Shown in pieces: positions 37,201-45,093 of a stretch of 64,000 bases of DNA. The stretch lies in contig NZ_FNDX01000001.1 of assembly GCF_900099765.1 (NCBI RefSeq), forward strand, positions 363,880-427,879, read 5' to 3'. The first letter of the stretch is position 1; each line of letters starts with the position of its first letter. The translations under genes and the position numbers were made by a program. The DNA comes from Paenibacillus typhae (GTDB taxonomy: Bacteria > Bacillota > Bacilli > Paenibacillales > Paenibacillaceae). The notes beneath the pieces were generated by a model, which ran no database searches, was not told the DNA's origin, and saw nothing but the letters and a program-made list of their open reading frames with translations.

Positions 37201-37617
37201 GACTTTGTAGTACTGCTTGTGCGTGCTCTCGGCCTTGAAGCCGAAGCCGGTTCCAATTTTGCGGATGTCACTCAAGGCACCTACTATTATGAAGCGCTTG
37301 GTATTGCCAGGAAGCTGGGGATCATAAATGGAATGGACGGCAATAACTTTAATCCGAAGGGCGAAGTCTCCAGGCAGGATATGATGGTTATAGCAGCCAG
37401 AGCCTTGAGAGCAGTGAATAAATTATCCGCCAGCGGCAGTGCCGGGGATTTAAGCAGCTTCACAGATGGAGCAAAGGTCGCAAAATACGCTGTTGACAGC
37501 GTAGCCGCTCTGATTAAGGAAGAGATTGTCCAGGGAGACGGAAAAGCCATCAACCCGTCCGGGACAGCCACCAGAGCAGAAGCGGCTGTAATCATCTACC
37601 GGATACAGGGACTGTAA
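31267..37617 (+). CDS. Giant SLH-anchored multimodular GH30-like glycoside hydrolase
   Basis: This 2116-residue cell-surface enzyme has a signal peptide (about 1-36, ending VLAAAAEA). A clan GH-A/GH30-like catalytic domain spans about 45-670, with proposed acid/base E321 (NPFNEVD) and nucleophile E458 (WQAEFMN). After it come beta-sandwich modules of the CBM4/9 type (from about 840, NLLQNGDFD). A concanavalin-like domain lies at about 1151-1350, and a CBM22/CBM4-9-like module at about 1438-1585 (YYIDDFSFE end). Three fibronectin III domains start near 1588, 1694 and 1801. A Pro/Thr linker then leads to three SLH repeats (about 1935-2116; FKDIDGKYSWASEAI, ITRADFVVLLVRALG). SLH repeats bind cell-wall polymer. 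Xylan is the likely substrate from context. AGGAGG precedes the ATG. Confidence 0.88.
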   Translation: MRKKIWRKTLAVSMAGALALSVIVPVPFSNPVLAAAAEAAPAQVTADWYKTYQTMDGVGAAYAYTDSIHMLQLATAGHQDTVRHLLDLTFSEKEGTGHDIVRVIIGDNGGLTTTGATAASPGFNPLTGLLADVSKPGFDVEGNAIPMRGSAGQYGYKIEAENRYYDGNTDSIWPVEPEHAPGTLVPVQDFVWDYPSWNQPAGNDDGGPTNLLSAPGEAPVVIKNSPRTRKELFDVDQVWTMRQAMQYGVKQFYACTWTVPYWMSQSSTNNPSKIIRNDTATIDGKPVKIYYQAYADYLVNYIRGMWEQWGIPITHINPFNEVDLAGGTASYVTELINGYIGPTLKKSMQPGGALYDIKNPDGKLIDFIPQLAAVDGTNLGASLSRGGEVFSQTDPDNALDKNPYLDVFTTHLYGTVGIGTDENKLYHTGDFSQSPLDYSRDGSKYPEYLTKYKLWQAEFMNQDTSDGSAGAYTQRYGNQNINDAVRWSNLMTNMFNSNPGFNGFVWWSMWDSNGADGSDLIRFVTTNSQQEPGRISTLTGEYRLFKRFYGYGHFSRFMNPGDVRFDVTRNPAADINVVGFKNPNTNDYSITVSNAKNDDSIQPLEFSLKDFPSGTNSITVFRTSGSENMKKLATIPVTSGKFVIDIPSASIVTIVPSQGTFATYSGLDGERDIFSTLEAEGNDNGIPGDSAGNAGRANEAVTLAEGRYLAYKNLNFADGSANGGVVRRHLLYLTAQTKSAQGGKLAAYVLPVGTTISSGADILSKGTRVAEITVPANEIFGKYQDMVDTGDLSAYGHKDLYIVAEPNGAEGTITVDRFLFGANDSDWSIAANNSTVSIPGNLLQNGDFDTANSSTTDHWSTGRYNNGAFEPSVTGPVLTADTIQSYSGLSRYLKNNATSKVAGSGKIAGRIDAAGQYDGMWQDVTGKLSKGESYNFKGYFLSMTSRAESYDLAAENPGDVEAALVYYDQNGNQLGITPINGRDMPEPYAAREAGDPAYWSTGKFTGRILEGGPLTLSSFQPVDVKVADWHETPNRPFTYDEPAGTVKVLLAVYAKDANILYADQLSLTPELVASYSIFIDGIQPSNFDAAKYEYTYNVSGNAIPEVTAVSSDPAELISISQADSAQGTAIVRFIKGEKVKTYKISFSTNELISFAGGLPAGWEIINPADPQNALSYNADGATIKTLKGDTEYPASHNMLQFPGSAEGNWTLTAKLIVDKPLNDSSMGENSQVGLGISRVSSGEFYRINARKVNTNIKVNNSGKTGSTSFTNNTNQTNLSGVNYFLRIVKEGNVVQGYFSTNSGSSWTAMGSPSTYTPEFFKEAKVQLYGTNTSASTDFQVTFSNVNLIKTSGGTGEVSPDQLAVEEAAALIGTRITVPDTAGDDAAALLAKAQEYLNNHKELKALGVNAALASQNGEFSLTLSKGNASVLISPLTIAAGMKAVRDFEDQTVQGFKPKGGAGVTLMPVKDANHTPGGAYALKVTGRTANSDGPSVNVKDMLKTGNAYKASVWVKLIEPASAQLKLTALVNSPVPYYISLSTQTVSTTGDWVKLEGTYRYLHDDVTLYVESINSATASYYIDDFSFEAAVPPSWEEGSKLEASDLTSTGVTLSWPAAADEAGVTGYRIYTGADSDPVTVSGDELTVSGAVYRYQLTGLLPNTLYIFKVEAGDADGNWSTDGPSVTVTTLPTSDTTPPVWQGGSTLEASGVTDTELTLTWSATATDESGISAYRITNGVDDKPVTVTDAVYTETVTGAVYHYQVKGLKPDTKYTFTVEAGDTGGNWSTGGPSVAAVTLPAADTAPPSWPAGSKLEATGVTTSGLTLTWDSAADDKAVTGYKIYRGAEEIAALSGTARRYEVSGLSAGTGYVFMVQAGDAAGNWSKDGLGLTVTTLSNSGGPSGPAPTPVPTSTPTPTPSTAPGTATPPPAATPAPVPSSGFKDIDGKYSWASEAIDALYAKGVIKGTSETAFSPGKNITRADFVVLLVRALGLEAEAGSNFADVTQGTYYYEALGIARKLGIINGMDGNNFNPKGEVSRQDMMVIAARALRAVNKLSASGSAGDLSSFTDGAKVAKYAVDSVAALIKEEIVQGDGKAINPSGTATRAEAAVIIYRIQGL

Positions 37618-37672
37618 GTTTCAGCAAGCAACTACTCCATAAAACCCGCTCAGGGCAGACGAAAAATACATC

Positions 37673-37712
37673 CTGAGAAAGAGGGAAATGCAGTAAAATA
37701 CAGCAAGAATGA
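37673..37712 (+). repeat. Extragenic repeat copy B (partner at 4491-4530)
   Basis: This begins CTGAGAAAG, contains GCAGTAAAAT, and runs into a terminator hairpin, exactly as copy A does. Confidence 0.6.
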
Positions 37713-37740
37713 AAAAAGTCGCGAAATTTGCGACTTTTTT
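37712..37740 (+). terminator. Terminator after the SLH enzyme
   Basis: A perfect 11-bp stem AAAAAAGTCGC/GCGACTTTTTT has a 7-base loop; it reads as a terminator on either strand. Confidence 0.88.
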
Positions 37741-37801
37741 GTTTTATTCACGTATATGTATCTTATTATAGGCTTAAATACGCAAAAAGGAGCGATGCAT
37801 C

Positions 37802-38833
37802 TTGAATTTCATGAATGGAGATGGCGGGAATCCGGTACCGGGACGTAAGCTGCCCGGGTTGAAGCCGGGAAACTTCAAGAAGGTTGGACTATGGGGAGCT
37901 GCTGCTGTGGTGTTGATTTATTTGGGCTCAACATCATTTTATACCGTGCAGGAGCAGGAGCGTGCAGCTATTCTGACATTCGGCAAATATACCAATGAAT
38001 CCTCGGCAGGACTTCATTTCAAATGGCCTTATCCCATACAGGAAGTCATCACAGTGCCTGCGGAGCTGACCCAGAGAATACATATCGGTTACCGTCAGGA
38101 GGCCGATGGAGCTGTACCCGTTGAAGATGAAGCGATGATGATTACGGGCGATGAGAATATTGTATCTGCCGATGCAGTAGTCCAGTGGAAGATCAGCAAT
38201 ATCCGTGATTATCTGTATAACATTGACGACGCGGAACAATTCCTGCGCAACTCGGCAAGCTCATCGATTCGTGCTGTCATTGGTTCCGAGAAGCTGGATT
38301 ATGCAATTACGGACGGAAAGACAGTGATCCAGGATAAAGTCCGTGAGCTGCTAGTCGATCTGCAGAATAAATACAACACCGGCATTCAGATCATTGATAT
38401 CAAATTCCAGGATATTGAGCCGCCGAGCGGCCAGGTAGAGGAAGCCTTCCGCGAGGTAACCAATGCCCGTGAAGAGAAGAACACGAAGATAAACAATGCC
38501 AAGAAGTATGAGAACGATATCATTCCCAAAGCACGCGGTGAAGCGCAGGCGCTGCTCGAGAGAGCCGAAGGGGAGAAGAAGTCGCGTATCCTCAACGCGC
38601 AGGGTGATGTGGCCCAGTTTAATGCCATATATACCGAGTATATCAACAATAAGAGTGTAACTGAAAGCCGGCTGATTCTGGAGACACTGGAGACGATTCT
38701 GCCTAACGCCAAAATCTTCATCACCAACTCGAACAGTGACACAGTCAATTACCTGCCGCTGAATGAGCTGATGCGCAGTACTACGGCCAGCCCGGCCGCT
38801 TCAGCAGCGCCGCAAGGAGGAGATGCACAGTGA
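37802..38833 (+). CDS. hflK: HflK, membrane SPFH-domain modulator of FtsH protease
   Basis: This 343-residue protein has one N-terminal membrane segment (about 32-52), then an SPFH/prohibitin domain (YTVQEQERAAILTFGKYT) and a coiled-coil Ala/Glu-rich region. It ends in a short low-complexity tail. With HflC it forms a membrane ring that controls FtsH. TTG at 37802 is taken as the start because AAGGAG lies 9 bases upstream; ATG at 37811 is the alternative. It overlaps hflC by 4 bases (GTGA). It is a housekeeping pair inserted between polysaccharide modules. Confidence 0.92.
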   Translation: MNFMNGDGGNPVPGRKLPGLKPGNFKKVGLWGAAAVVLIYLGSTSFYTVQEQERAAILTFGKYTNESSAGLHFKWPYPIQEVITVPAELTQRIHIGYRQEADGAVPVEDEAMMITGDENIVSADAVVQWKISNIRDYLYNIDDAEQFLRNSASSSIRAVIGSEKLDYAITDGKTVIQDKVRELLVDLQNKYNTGIQIIDIKFQDIEPPSGQVEEAFREVTNAREEKNTKINNAKKYENDIIPKARGEAQALLERAEGEKKSRILNAQGDVAQFNAIYTEYINNKSVTESRLILETLETILPNAKIFITNSNSDTVNYLPLNELMRSTTASPAASAAPQGGDAQ

Positions 38834-39696
38834 AAAGAAACCAGATCATCACCCTAATATCAGCTGTAGTTCTCGTTATACTGTTAGCCGGCTCGATGTA
38901 TGTAGTGAAGGAAGGCGAATACAAGGTGGTCCTCCGTTTCGGTGAAGCGATGCGTACCGTTGAGGAGCCCGGACTGAAGCTTAAGATTCCATTTATCGAG
39001 AATGTCTCCGCGTTGCCTAAATATCAGATGACGTACGAAAGCTCGCCTACCAACATTCTGACCAAGGACCAGAAGCCGATTGTGGTCGACAACTATACCG
39101 TCTGGAGAATTACCAACGCCTCGCAGTTCCTGAGAACCGTACAGACGGTGGGAGGCGGGATACAGCGTATTGATGAAGCGGTATATAACTCGGTACGCCG
39201 TAAGCTGTCAGAGATCAATTATGAAAATATTATCAGTGAGGACACCGGACGGGGCAATATTAACGATGAGATCACCAAAGACGTAATCTCCGCCTTAACC
39301 CGCGATAATTACGGGATTGAAGTGATTGATGTACGGATCAAACGTACCGATCTGCCGGAAGAGAACAAACAGAGCGTGTACAACCGGATGATTTCTGACC
39401 GTCAATCCATTGCTGCACGTTACCTGTCCGAAGGCGACGAGGAGTCCAAGAAAATAACCTCCAGAGCTGACCGTACCTCCACAGAGCTGATGGCCCAGGC
39501 CGAAGCCGATTCCAAGAAAATAATCGCTGAAGGCGAAGGGGAAGCGGCCAGAATCTATAATCAGGCTTACGGCAAGTCTCCGGAATTCTACAGCTTCTAC
39601 CGTACCCTGGAAAGTTATGTGACCACGCTGCAGAATGAACCGGTGATCATGATTCCGATTGATTCGCCTTATGCCAAAATACTGCTGGGGCAATAG
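38830..39696 (+). CDS. hflC: HflC, membrane SPFH-domain modulator of FtsH protease
   Basis: This 288-residue partner of HflK has an N-terminal membrane segment (about 6-24), then the SPFH domain (VVKEGEYKVVLRFGE) and a coiled coil. GTG start overlaps the hflK stop, and AAGGAGGAG lies just upstream inside hflK. Length and domain order match HflC. Confidence 0.92.
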   Translation: MKRNQIITLISAVVLVILLAGSMYVVKEGEYKVVLRFGEAMRTVEEPGLKLKIPFIENVSALPKYQMTYESSPTNILTKDQKPIVVDNYTVWRITNASQFLRTVQTVGGGIQRIDEAVYNSVRRKLSEINYENIISEDTGRGNINDEITKDVISALTRDNYGIEVIDVRIKRTDLPEENKQSVYNRMISDRQSIAARYLSEGDEESKKITSRADRTSTELMAQAEADSKKIIAEGEGEAARIYNQAYGKSPEFYSFYRTLESYVTTLQNEPVIMIPIDSPYAKILLGQ

Positions 39697-39707
39697 CCCC
39701 TAAAAGG

Positions 39708-39782
39708 AAATCCCCTCATGCACACAGCATACAAAGACATCTGCCAGATGTACTTGACGCTGTTCGGCCGGAGGGGATTTTC
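39708..39782. terminator. Bidirectional terminator between hflC and AraC
   Basis: AAATCCCCTC/GAGGGGATTT arms are separated by 53 bases that contain an inner CATCTG/CAGATG hairpin. The right arm is followed by TCATTTAATTTTTT and abuts the convergent AraC stop. Confidence 0.65.
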
Positions 39783-39784
39783 AT

Positions 39785-40549
39785 TTAATTTTTTGCATAC
39801 TTTTGGAAGTTGCCCGGTGTGCGTCCGGTTATTTGCTTGAATTGCCTGCAGAAGTGCTCCACATTCTGATATCCGCACCGGGAAGCCACTTCAGCGATAC
39901 TCTGGGCATTGTGAATCAAATATTCTTTTGCCATACGGATCCGGCTATTGATGACGTCATCCATACATGAAATTCCAAATGTCTTTTTGTAAATATTCTG
40001 GAGATAGCCCGGACTGATACGGAGAAAATCAGCCATTCTGGACACAGTCCAGTAATCGCCGGGATTACTCTGGATAGCGGTCCGCAGCTTCAGTAAGTTG
40101 TAGTGCTGAGGTGTAATTTTATCCTGAAAGTACGACTCCCAGAGCTTGTTGAACAGTGTCCGCAGCAGGTGATCGGTGGAGGATTCTTTGCAGTCCAGGT
40201 TGAAACTGCGTTCAACGACAAGCAGCTCTATCAGCTTCTGGCAATATTGCGGGTCACTGAGCGCAAAAGGAATGCCGAACGGCAGCGGAGATTCCGTAAT
40301 ATAAGCTTCATCGGATTCAAAGCGAATCCAGTCATTGACGAAATGACCGGTGCAGGACCGGTAATAGACTTTCTGCTGCGGGCGGTAGAGGACTACACTG
40401 TGGGAAGGGTATTCCTTGAGTCCGCCGTTTACCCAGAATTGCGCCGGTGTCTTGGTGATCACAAGGAGCCAGTGTTGGCCCGCCGGAACATCAATAGCAA
40501 AACTGCCAGTGTGCGCGGTATTGCACTCAACAAAGTGAATATGGGCCAT
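39785..40549 (-). CDS. AraC family transcriptional regulator
   Basis: This 254-residue regulator has a short N-terminal sensing domain (CNTAHTGSFAIDVPAGQHW, VVLYRPQQKVYY) and a C-terminal double HTH (ISPGYLQNIYKKTFGIS, YQNVEHFCRQFKQITGRTP). ATG at 40549 follows CAGGAGG. It lies 42 bases after the GH8 stop on the same strand and is probably cotranscribed with it. It likely regulates the GH8 and divergent GH43 genes. Confidence 0.9.
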   Translation of the reverse strand: MAHIHFVECNTAHTGSFAIDVPAGQHWLLVITKTPAQFWVNGGLKEYPSHSVVLYRPQQKVYYRSCTGHFVNDWIRFESDEAYITESPLPFGIPFALSDPQYCQKLIELLVVERSFNLDCKESSTDHLLRTLFNKLWESYFQDKITPQHYNLLKLRTAIQSNPGDYWTVSRMADFLRISPGYLQNIYKKTFGISCMDDVINSRIRMAKEYLIHNAQSIAEVASRCGYQNVEHFCRQFKQITGRTPGNFQKYAKN

Positions 40550-40591
40550 CTTATTTCCTCCTGACCAGTCATGGTGTCATTCTTGCGATCA

Positions 40592-41737
40592 TTAAGAATA
40601 GATACGGTAGTTACCGCTGAGAGCCAGCAGGCTGAAAAAGTACAGACAGTTGTCGTAATACCGGCGGACTCCGGTGCGCAGCGGTGTATCCCAGAACAGC
40701 TTGACGAAATGTCCGGCATCAGGTCCGTCGGCAGCGAGCGAAGCCATGGCCAGTGTTGCCAGAAGGCCGACCGGATGCAGGGACGGCTCTTCAAAAGGCT
40801 GGCCGTCTATCGTGTATCGGCGGTAATCGGCAACTTCAATGTTCCGGAAGAAGGCCTGAATCCGGTTGGATTGCTCCACCTGCCAGGGGTCGCTGCGGAA
40901 CCATTCATAATCCAGCCCGATATTGGCCGCTACCCGGTAAGCATCGCTGAAGAAATGGCGGAAGTCCCCATGCGGCTGCGGTTCAGCCGGGGTTCCGTCA
41001 TAGTTGGCATATTCGGGAGACAAGCCGGTTTCCGGGTGACAGGCTTTTTGCAGATAAGCTCTGCTTCTGTCAGCAGCTTCTTTCCAGAAAGCCCTGTCCG
41101 GTTCATCCGCCTGCAGGGCAAATAATTCATAGAAATGCGGCAGATGATAGGAAGGATCGCTGAAGGGACTTTCGGGAACGAATTTAATCAGCCTGGTCGC
41201 CGGATCCCACATCGGATCGCCTTCACCATCTTCCCCTTTGTGGACACAGGCTCTGAGAATGATCCGTGCCTGCTCGGAATAATTGAACGGTTCGGCACTG
41301 TCTCCCCAGCGGTTAGAGGCAAAGAACAGGGCCATGGCAAAAAACTCTTCCCCGTCCGGAGCCGGACCCGGCGACAGCTGTGTTCCGTCCAGTGTGCAAT
41401 GCCAGGCGAAATAATCCTTGTAACGGCCCTCCGTATGCTGCATATGCTCCTTGGCGAATTTCCAGAGCCGGTCAAATTCCTCTTTTTTGTCCATTTGAAC
41501 AGCCATCATCATTCCGTACGACATGCCTTCAGTCCGCACATCATTATTGCCGGTATCGACGATGTATCCCTTATCTTCACCCATCGGATGATAGATCCGG
41601 ACATCGGGTGCACCATAAAACAGTTCGTTCCAGGTATCCTCAAGCCTCTTTCGGATGACCTCCTCCGGTACTCCCGTTTCTCTGAACAAGCTTCTATATT
41701 CCCCAGTATAAAAGGAACCCTCTTGGACTATTTTCAT
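40592..41737 (-). CDS. GH8 reducing-end xylose-releasing exo-oligoxylanase
   Basis: This 381-residue (alpha/alpha)6 inverting enzyme releases xylose from the reducing end of xylo-oligosaccharides. With the start at 41737 (GGAGGGCGGTT just upstream) the acid falls at E70 (RTEGMSYGMM), identical in position to the Bacillus halodurans Rex enzyme. The base is D265 (HFFSDAYRVA; D263 in Rex, from memory). There is no signal peptide, so it acts on imported oligosaccharides. It is divergent from the GH43 pair. Confidence 0.93.
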   Translation of the reverse strand: MKIVQEGSFYTGEYRSLFRETGVPEEVIRKRLEDTWNELFYGAPDVRIYHPMGEDKGYIVDTGNNDVRTEGMSYGMMMAVQMDKKEEFDRLWKFAKEHMQHTEGRYKDYFAWHCTLDGTQLSPGPAPDGEEFFAMALFFASNRWGDSAEPFNYSEQARIILRACVHKGEDGEGDPMWDPATRLIKFVPESPFSDPSYHLPHFYELFALQADEPDRAFWKEAADRSRAYLQKACHPETGLSPEYANYDGTPAEPQPHGDFRHFFSDAYRVAANIGLDYEWFRSDPWQVEQSNRIQAFFRNIEVADYRRYTIDGQPFEEPSLHPVGLLATLAMASLAADGPDAGHFVKLFWDTPLRTGVRRYYDNCLYFFSLLALSGNYRIYS

Positions 41738-41796
41738 AACCGCCCTCCAATTGATCTGTATTTGCCACAAAGTATAGCATAAGCGGAGGTGAAGAA

Positions 41797-41811
41797 ATTA
41801 AAGCGTTTTCT
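41797..41811 (+). promoter_or_regulatory. cre-like site between GH8 and GH43
   Basis: ATTAAAGCGTTTTCT matches 13 of 15 cre positions. It lies about 60 bases upstream of the GH8 start. Confidence 0.45.
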
Positions 41812-41904
41812 TTGAAAATTATAGGGAATGTGTTCTGCCAATGATATGAGAATAGATCAATTCTGAGTGTCTATCTGTCATGGACTTCCTGAAAAACGTC
41901 TGAC

Positions 41905-41910
41905 TATAAT
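41905..41910 (+). promoter_or_regulatory. -10 box of the GH43 operon
   Basis: TATAAT lies 71 bases before the ATG. No good -35 is present, which suggests an activator-dependent promoter. Confidence 0.4.
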
Positions 41911-41981
41911 CAATATGAATCGGGCCAGCTTAGGCCTCAGGCAGAATGGACGCTGTCTATTAATAACTTGGAGGAGATAAA

Positions 41982-43406
41982 ATGAGAGTTCAGTTGAATC
42001 AAGCATCCGGTAAGGTTCCTCCTAATGGTAATCCGCTGGTTGCACACCGGTACGGAGCTGATCCTTATGCCCTTGTGTTCGGTGACCGGGTCTATCTCTA
42101 CATGACCAATGACGCGCTGGAACACGATGAGAACGGTACGGTAAAAGAAAATACTTACAGCAGCATCAATAAGATCGCCGTTATTTCCTCCAGTGATCTG
42201 GTCAACTGGACTGATCACGGCGAGATCAAAGTGGCAGGACCGCATGGCGAAGCCAAGTGGGCAACCCAATCCTGGGCGCCTGCAGCGGTGCATAAGGTAA
42301 TCGGCGGCAAGGATAAATTCTTTTTGTATTTCGCAAATAATGCCAGCGGTATAGGTGTTCTGTCGAGTGACAGTCCGGTGGGACCCTGGATAGATCCTAT
42401 CGGAGAAGCCCTCATCCTGCGTTCGACTCCGGGAGTCGAGGAAGTAACCTGGCTGTTCGATCCGGCGGTTCTGGTAGATGATGACGGCAATGGTTACATT
42501 TATTTCGGAGGCGGAGTGCCGGAAGGAGAATACGCGGAGCCCGGCACGGCACGGATGATGAGGCTGGGCGAGGACATGATCAGCGTTACCGGTACAGCCG
42601 AGGTTATACCTGCACCGTTCATGTTTGAAGATGCCGGCATACATAAACACGGTGGCGTCTATTATTTTACCTACTGTTCAAATTTCTATGACGGTGAACG
42701 TCCGGAAGGCAGTCCTCCTGCAGGAGAGATTGCGTATATGACGAGCAGCCATCCGATGGGACCCTGGACGTATCAAGGGACGATTCTGCGTAATCCGGGA
42801 CATTTTTTCGGAGTGTCGGGCAATAACCACCATGCGATTTTCCAGTTTAATGATAGTTGGTATATCGCCTATCATGCACAAACCTTGTCCAAGGCACAGG
42901 GAATTGCCAACGGGTACCGCTCTACGCACCTCAACCTGCTGTTTCATAACGGGGATGGTTCCATCCGTGATGTTGAAGCTGATTATAAAGGTGTAGAGCA
43001 GATTCGATGCCTGAACCCGTACGAAAGCGTCCAGGCTGTCACCATAGGGTGGAGTGCCGGAATACAGACAGAAGGTAAGGCTGATACAGCAGAACGGCGG
43101 GTAACCGGTATAGGCAACGGCGACTGGATCGGATTGTCCGGTGTTGATTTTGGGGAAAAGGGTGCAGCAGCATTCATTGCCGCTGTCGTAAGCCTGGAGG
43201 GCGGTTCTATAGAGCTTCATCTGGATGATCCGGCGGGGCCATTGATTGGTGAGCTGTCCGTTCCTGCTGCTAACGGGCCGGAGATACAGGGTGAGTGGAA
43301 GACAGCTGTTAGCGGAGCAGAAGGGGTACATGATCTCTATCTGGTGTTTACGGGTACAAACGATGCTGAATTGTTCGAGCTTATATCCTGGCAATTTACC
43401 GAATAA
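41982..43406 (+). CDS. GH43 arabinoxylan-active enzyme with C-terminal CBM6-like module
   Basis: This 474-residue five-bladed beta-propeller enzyme has RYGADPYALVFGDRVYLYM with the catalytic-base aspartate, FDPAVLVDDDGNGYIYFGG with the pKa-modulating aspartate, and FMFEDAGIHKHGGVYY with the acid glutamate. Residues from about 340 form a CBM6-like beta-sandwich. This layout fits arabinoxylan arabinofuranohydrolases or related xylosidases. There is no signal peptide. AGGAG precedes the ATG, and a second GH43 gene follows 28 bases later. Confidence 0.88.
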   Translation: MRVQLNQASGKVPPNGNPLVAHRYGADPYALVFGDRVYLYMTNDALEHDENGTVKENTYSSINKIAVISSSDLVNWTDHGEIKVAGPHGEAKWATQSWAPAAVHKVIGGKDKFFLYFANNASGIGVLSSDSPVGPWIDPIGEALILRSTPGVEEVTWLFDPAVLVDDDGNGYIYFGGGVPEGEYAEPGTARMMRLGEDMISVTGTAEVIPAPFMFEDAGIHKHGGVYYFTYCSNFYDGERPEGSPPAGEIAYMTSSHPMGPWTYQGTILRNPGHFFGVSGNNHHAIFQFNDSWYIAYHAQTLSKAQGIANGYRSTHLNLLFHNGDGSIRDVEADYKGVEQIRCLNPYESVQAVTIGWSAGIQTEGKADTAERRVTGIGNGDWIGLSGVDFGEKGAAAFIAAVVSLEGGSIELHLDDPAGPLIGELSVPAANGPEIQGEWKTAVSGAEGVHDLYLVFTGTNDAELFELISWQFTE

Positions 43407-43434
43407 AGCTATAGATCTTAAGGAGGGCATATAA

Positions 43435-44949
43435 GTGAATACCGCTACTATAACGAATCCTATCATGTGGGCCGATGTACCGGATGTTGACGTTATCCGG
43501 GTAGGACCTTTCTTTTATATGGTAAGTACAAGTATGCACTCCATGCCGGGCTGTCCGATTATGAAATCGGTTAATCTCAAAGATTGGGAGATTGTAAATT
43601 ACGTATATGATACCTTCGAGGATAACGATGCCCACCGGCTGCTGGATGGTAAGGGCATCTACGGCAAGGGCTCCTGGGCAGCTTCGCTTAAATACAAAGA
43701 CGGGTTGTTTTACGTCTGTTTCTCATCCAATGATATGGATCAGTTCTATATTTACCGCACGGATGATATTGAACAAGGCATATGGGAACGTTCAGTCATA
43801 CCTGGGCTCCATCATGATCCCGCCCTGCTGCTGGATGACGATGGACGCAATTATGTGATCTATGGTAATGGTGATATCCGAATCAAGGAGCTGACGGGAG
43901 ATCTTACGGCTGTGGAGCCGGGCGGAGCCGATCAGCTGCTGCTAGAGGGCGAACGGACAGATATGGGGCTGCGGATCGAAGGCTGCCATGCCTACAAGCT
44001 GAATGGTTACTATTATTTATTCTTTATAGAATGGCCAACAACCGGTAATAAACGAAGACGTCAGGTATGCTACCGTTCCCGTGAACTTCTCGGTTCCTAC
44101 GAGCTCAAGATCATTCTGGATGACGATCTGGGCTACCATAATAACGGTGTGGCGCAGGGCGGAATCGTCGATACTCCGGATAACGACTGGTATGCCGTGT
44201 TGTTCCAGGATCATGATGCTGTCGGACGGATTCCCTGTGTGCTTCCTGTACGCTGGGTTGAGGATTGGCCGGTCATCGGGGATGATGGCACGGCACCTCA
44301 ACGCTTTGAGACGAGGCTTCCTGCCGCAGAAGCAAAGCCGATTGTCATAAGTGATGAATTTGACTATGAGACGAATAAGCTGGCCCTGAACTGGCAGTGG
44401 AACCATAATCCTGACAACACGTTATGGTCTGTTACAGAGCGGCCAGGCTATCTGCGACTGCGCACCGGCAAGCCGGCTGACAGCATCCTGACGGCGCGCA
44501 ATACATTGACACAACGGACAGAAGGTCCGACTTGCCGCGCCGAAACGGTGGTGGAGATTTCGGGCATGCAGCCCGGTGACCGGGCGGGTATGGCAGCTCT
44601 CCAAAATCAATTCGGTACCGTAGGGATCGCAGCCGGAGAGCACGGGCAGTTCACAGTCGACATGTGTGTTAACGGCGGCGACGGCCGCGAAGAGCCGGTG
44701 GAAAGTGTAAGCTTCACGGGTGAACGGATTTATCTCAGGATTGATTTCAATTTTGAAGATAGCCTGGATGAGGCAGCCTTCTTCTATTCGGAGGATGGGA
44801 CAGCATGGACCCCGATCGGCCGGACACTGCATATGAAGTACACACTGGATCATTTTATGGGCTATAGAATCGGGCTGTTTCATTATGCGACCCGACAGGC
44901 TGGCGGTTATGCAGATTTCGGTTATTTCCATTATAGCCGGCAGCAGTAG
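43435..44949 (+). CDS. GH43 beta-xylosidase/arabinofuranosidase with concanavalin-like C-terminus
   Basis: This 504-residue GH43 enzyme has a propeller with MWADVPDVDVIRVGPFFYM (base D), HHDPALLLDDDGRNYVIYG, and LRIEGCHAYKLNGYYYLFF (acid E). From about residue 300 a beta-sandwich (ISDEFDYETNKLALNWQW) matches the C-terminal domain common in GH43 xylosidases. GTG start follows AAGGAGGGC. It is in an operon with the preceding GH43 and probably releases xylose or arabinose from imported oligosaccharides. Confidence 0.9.
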   Translation: MNTATITNPIMWADVPDVDVIRVGPFFYMVSTSMHSMPGCPIMKSVNLKDWEIVNYVYDTFEDNDAHRLLDGKGIYGKGSWAASLKYKDGLFYVCFSSNDMDQFYIYRTDDIEQGIWERSVIPGLHHDPALLLDDDGRNYVIYGNGDIRIKELTGDLTAVEPGGADQLLLEGERTDMGLRIEGCHAYKLNGYYYLFFIEWPTTGNKRRRQVCYRSRELLGSYELKIILDDDLGYHNNGVAQGGIVDTPDNDWYAVLFQDHDAVGRIPCVLPVRWVEDWPVIGDDGTAPQRFETRLPAAEAKPIVISDEFDYETNKLALNWQWNHNPDNTLWSVTERPGYLRLRTGKPADSILTARNTLTQRTEGPTCRAETVVEISGMQPGDRAGMAALQNQFGTVGIAAGEHGQFTVDMCVNGGDGREEPVESVSFTGERIYLRIDFNFEDSLDEAAFFYSEDGTAWTPIGRTLHMKYTLDHFMGYRIGLFHYATRQAGGYADFGYFHYSRQQ

Positions 44950-44978
44950 TTGTTCAGAGCTGTGAATTATTTTTGCTT

Positions 44979-45008
44979 AAAAGCAACAATTGTCCATATA
45001 AAAGCAAC
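44979..45008 (+). promoter_or_regulatory. AAAAGCAAC direct repeats 21 bp apart before GH27
   Basis: AAAAGCAAC occurs at 44979-44987 and 45000-45008, a two-turn spacing typical of AraC-family operators. The first copy is part of TTGCTTAAAAGCAA, a 14-base palindrome. The AraC gene at 46462 is a candidate binder. Confidence 0.5.
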
Positions 45009-45093
45009 GCCAGGCTATAGTTCCAATGCGCCCGGATATGATTAAATACACTAAGATTCTATACTTGAACTAAAGAAGGGAAGCGCATTTCAA

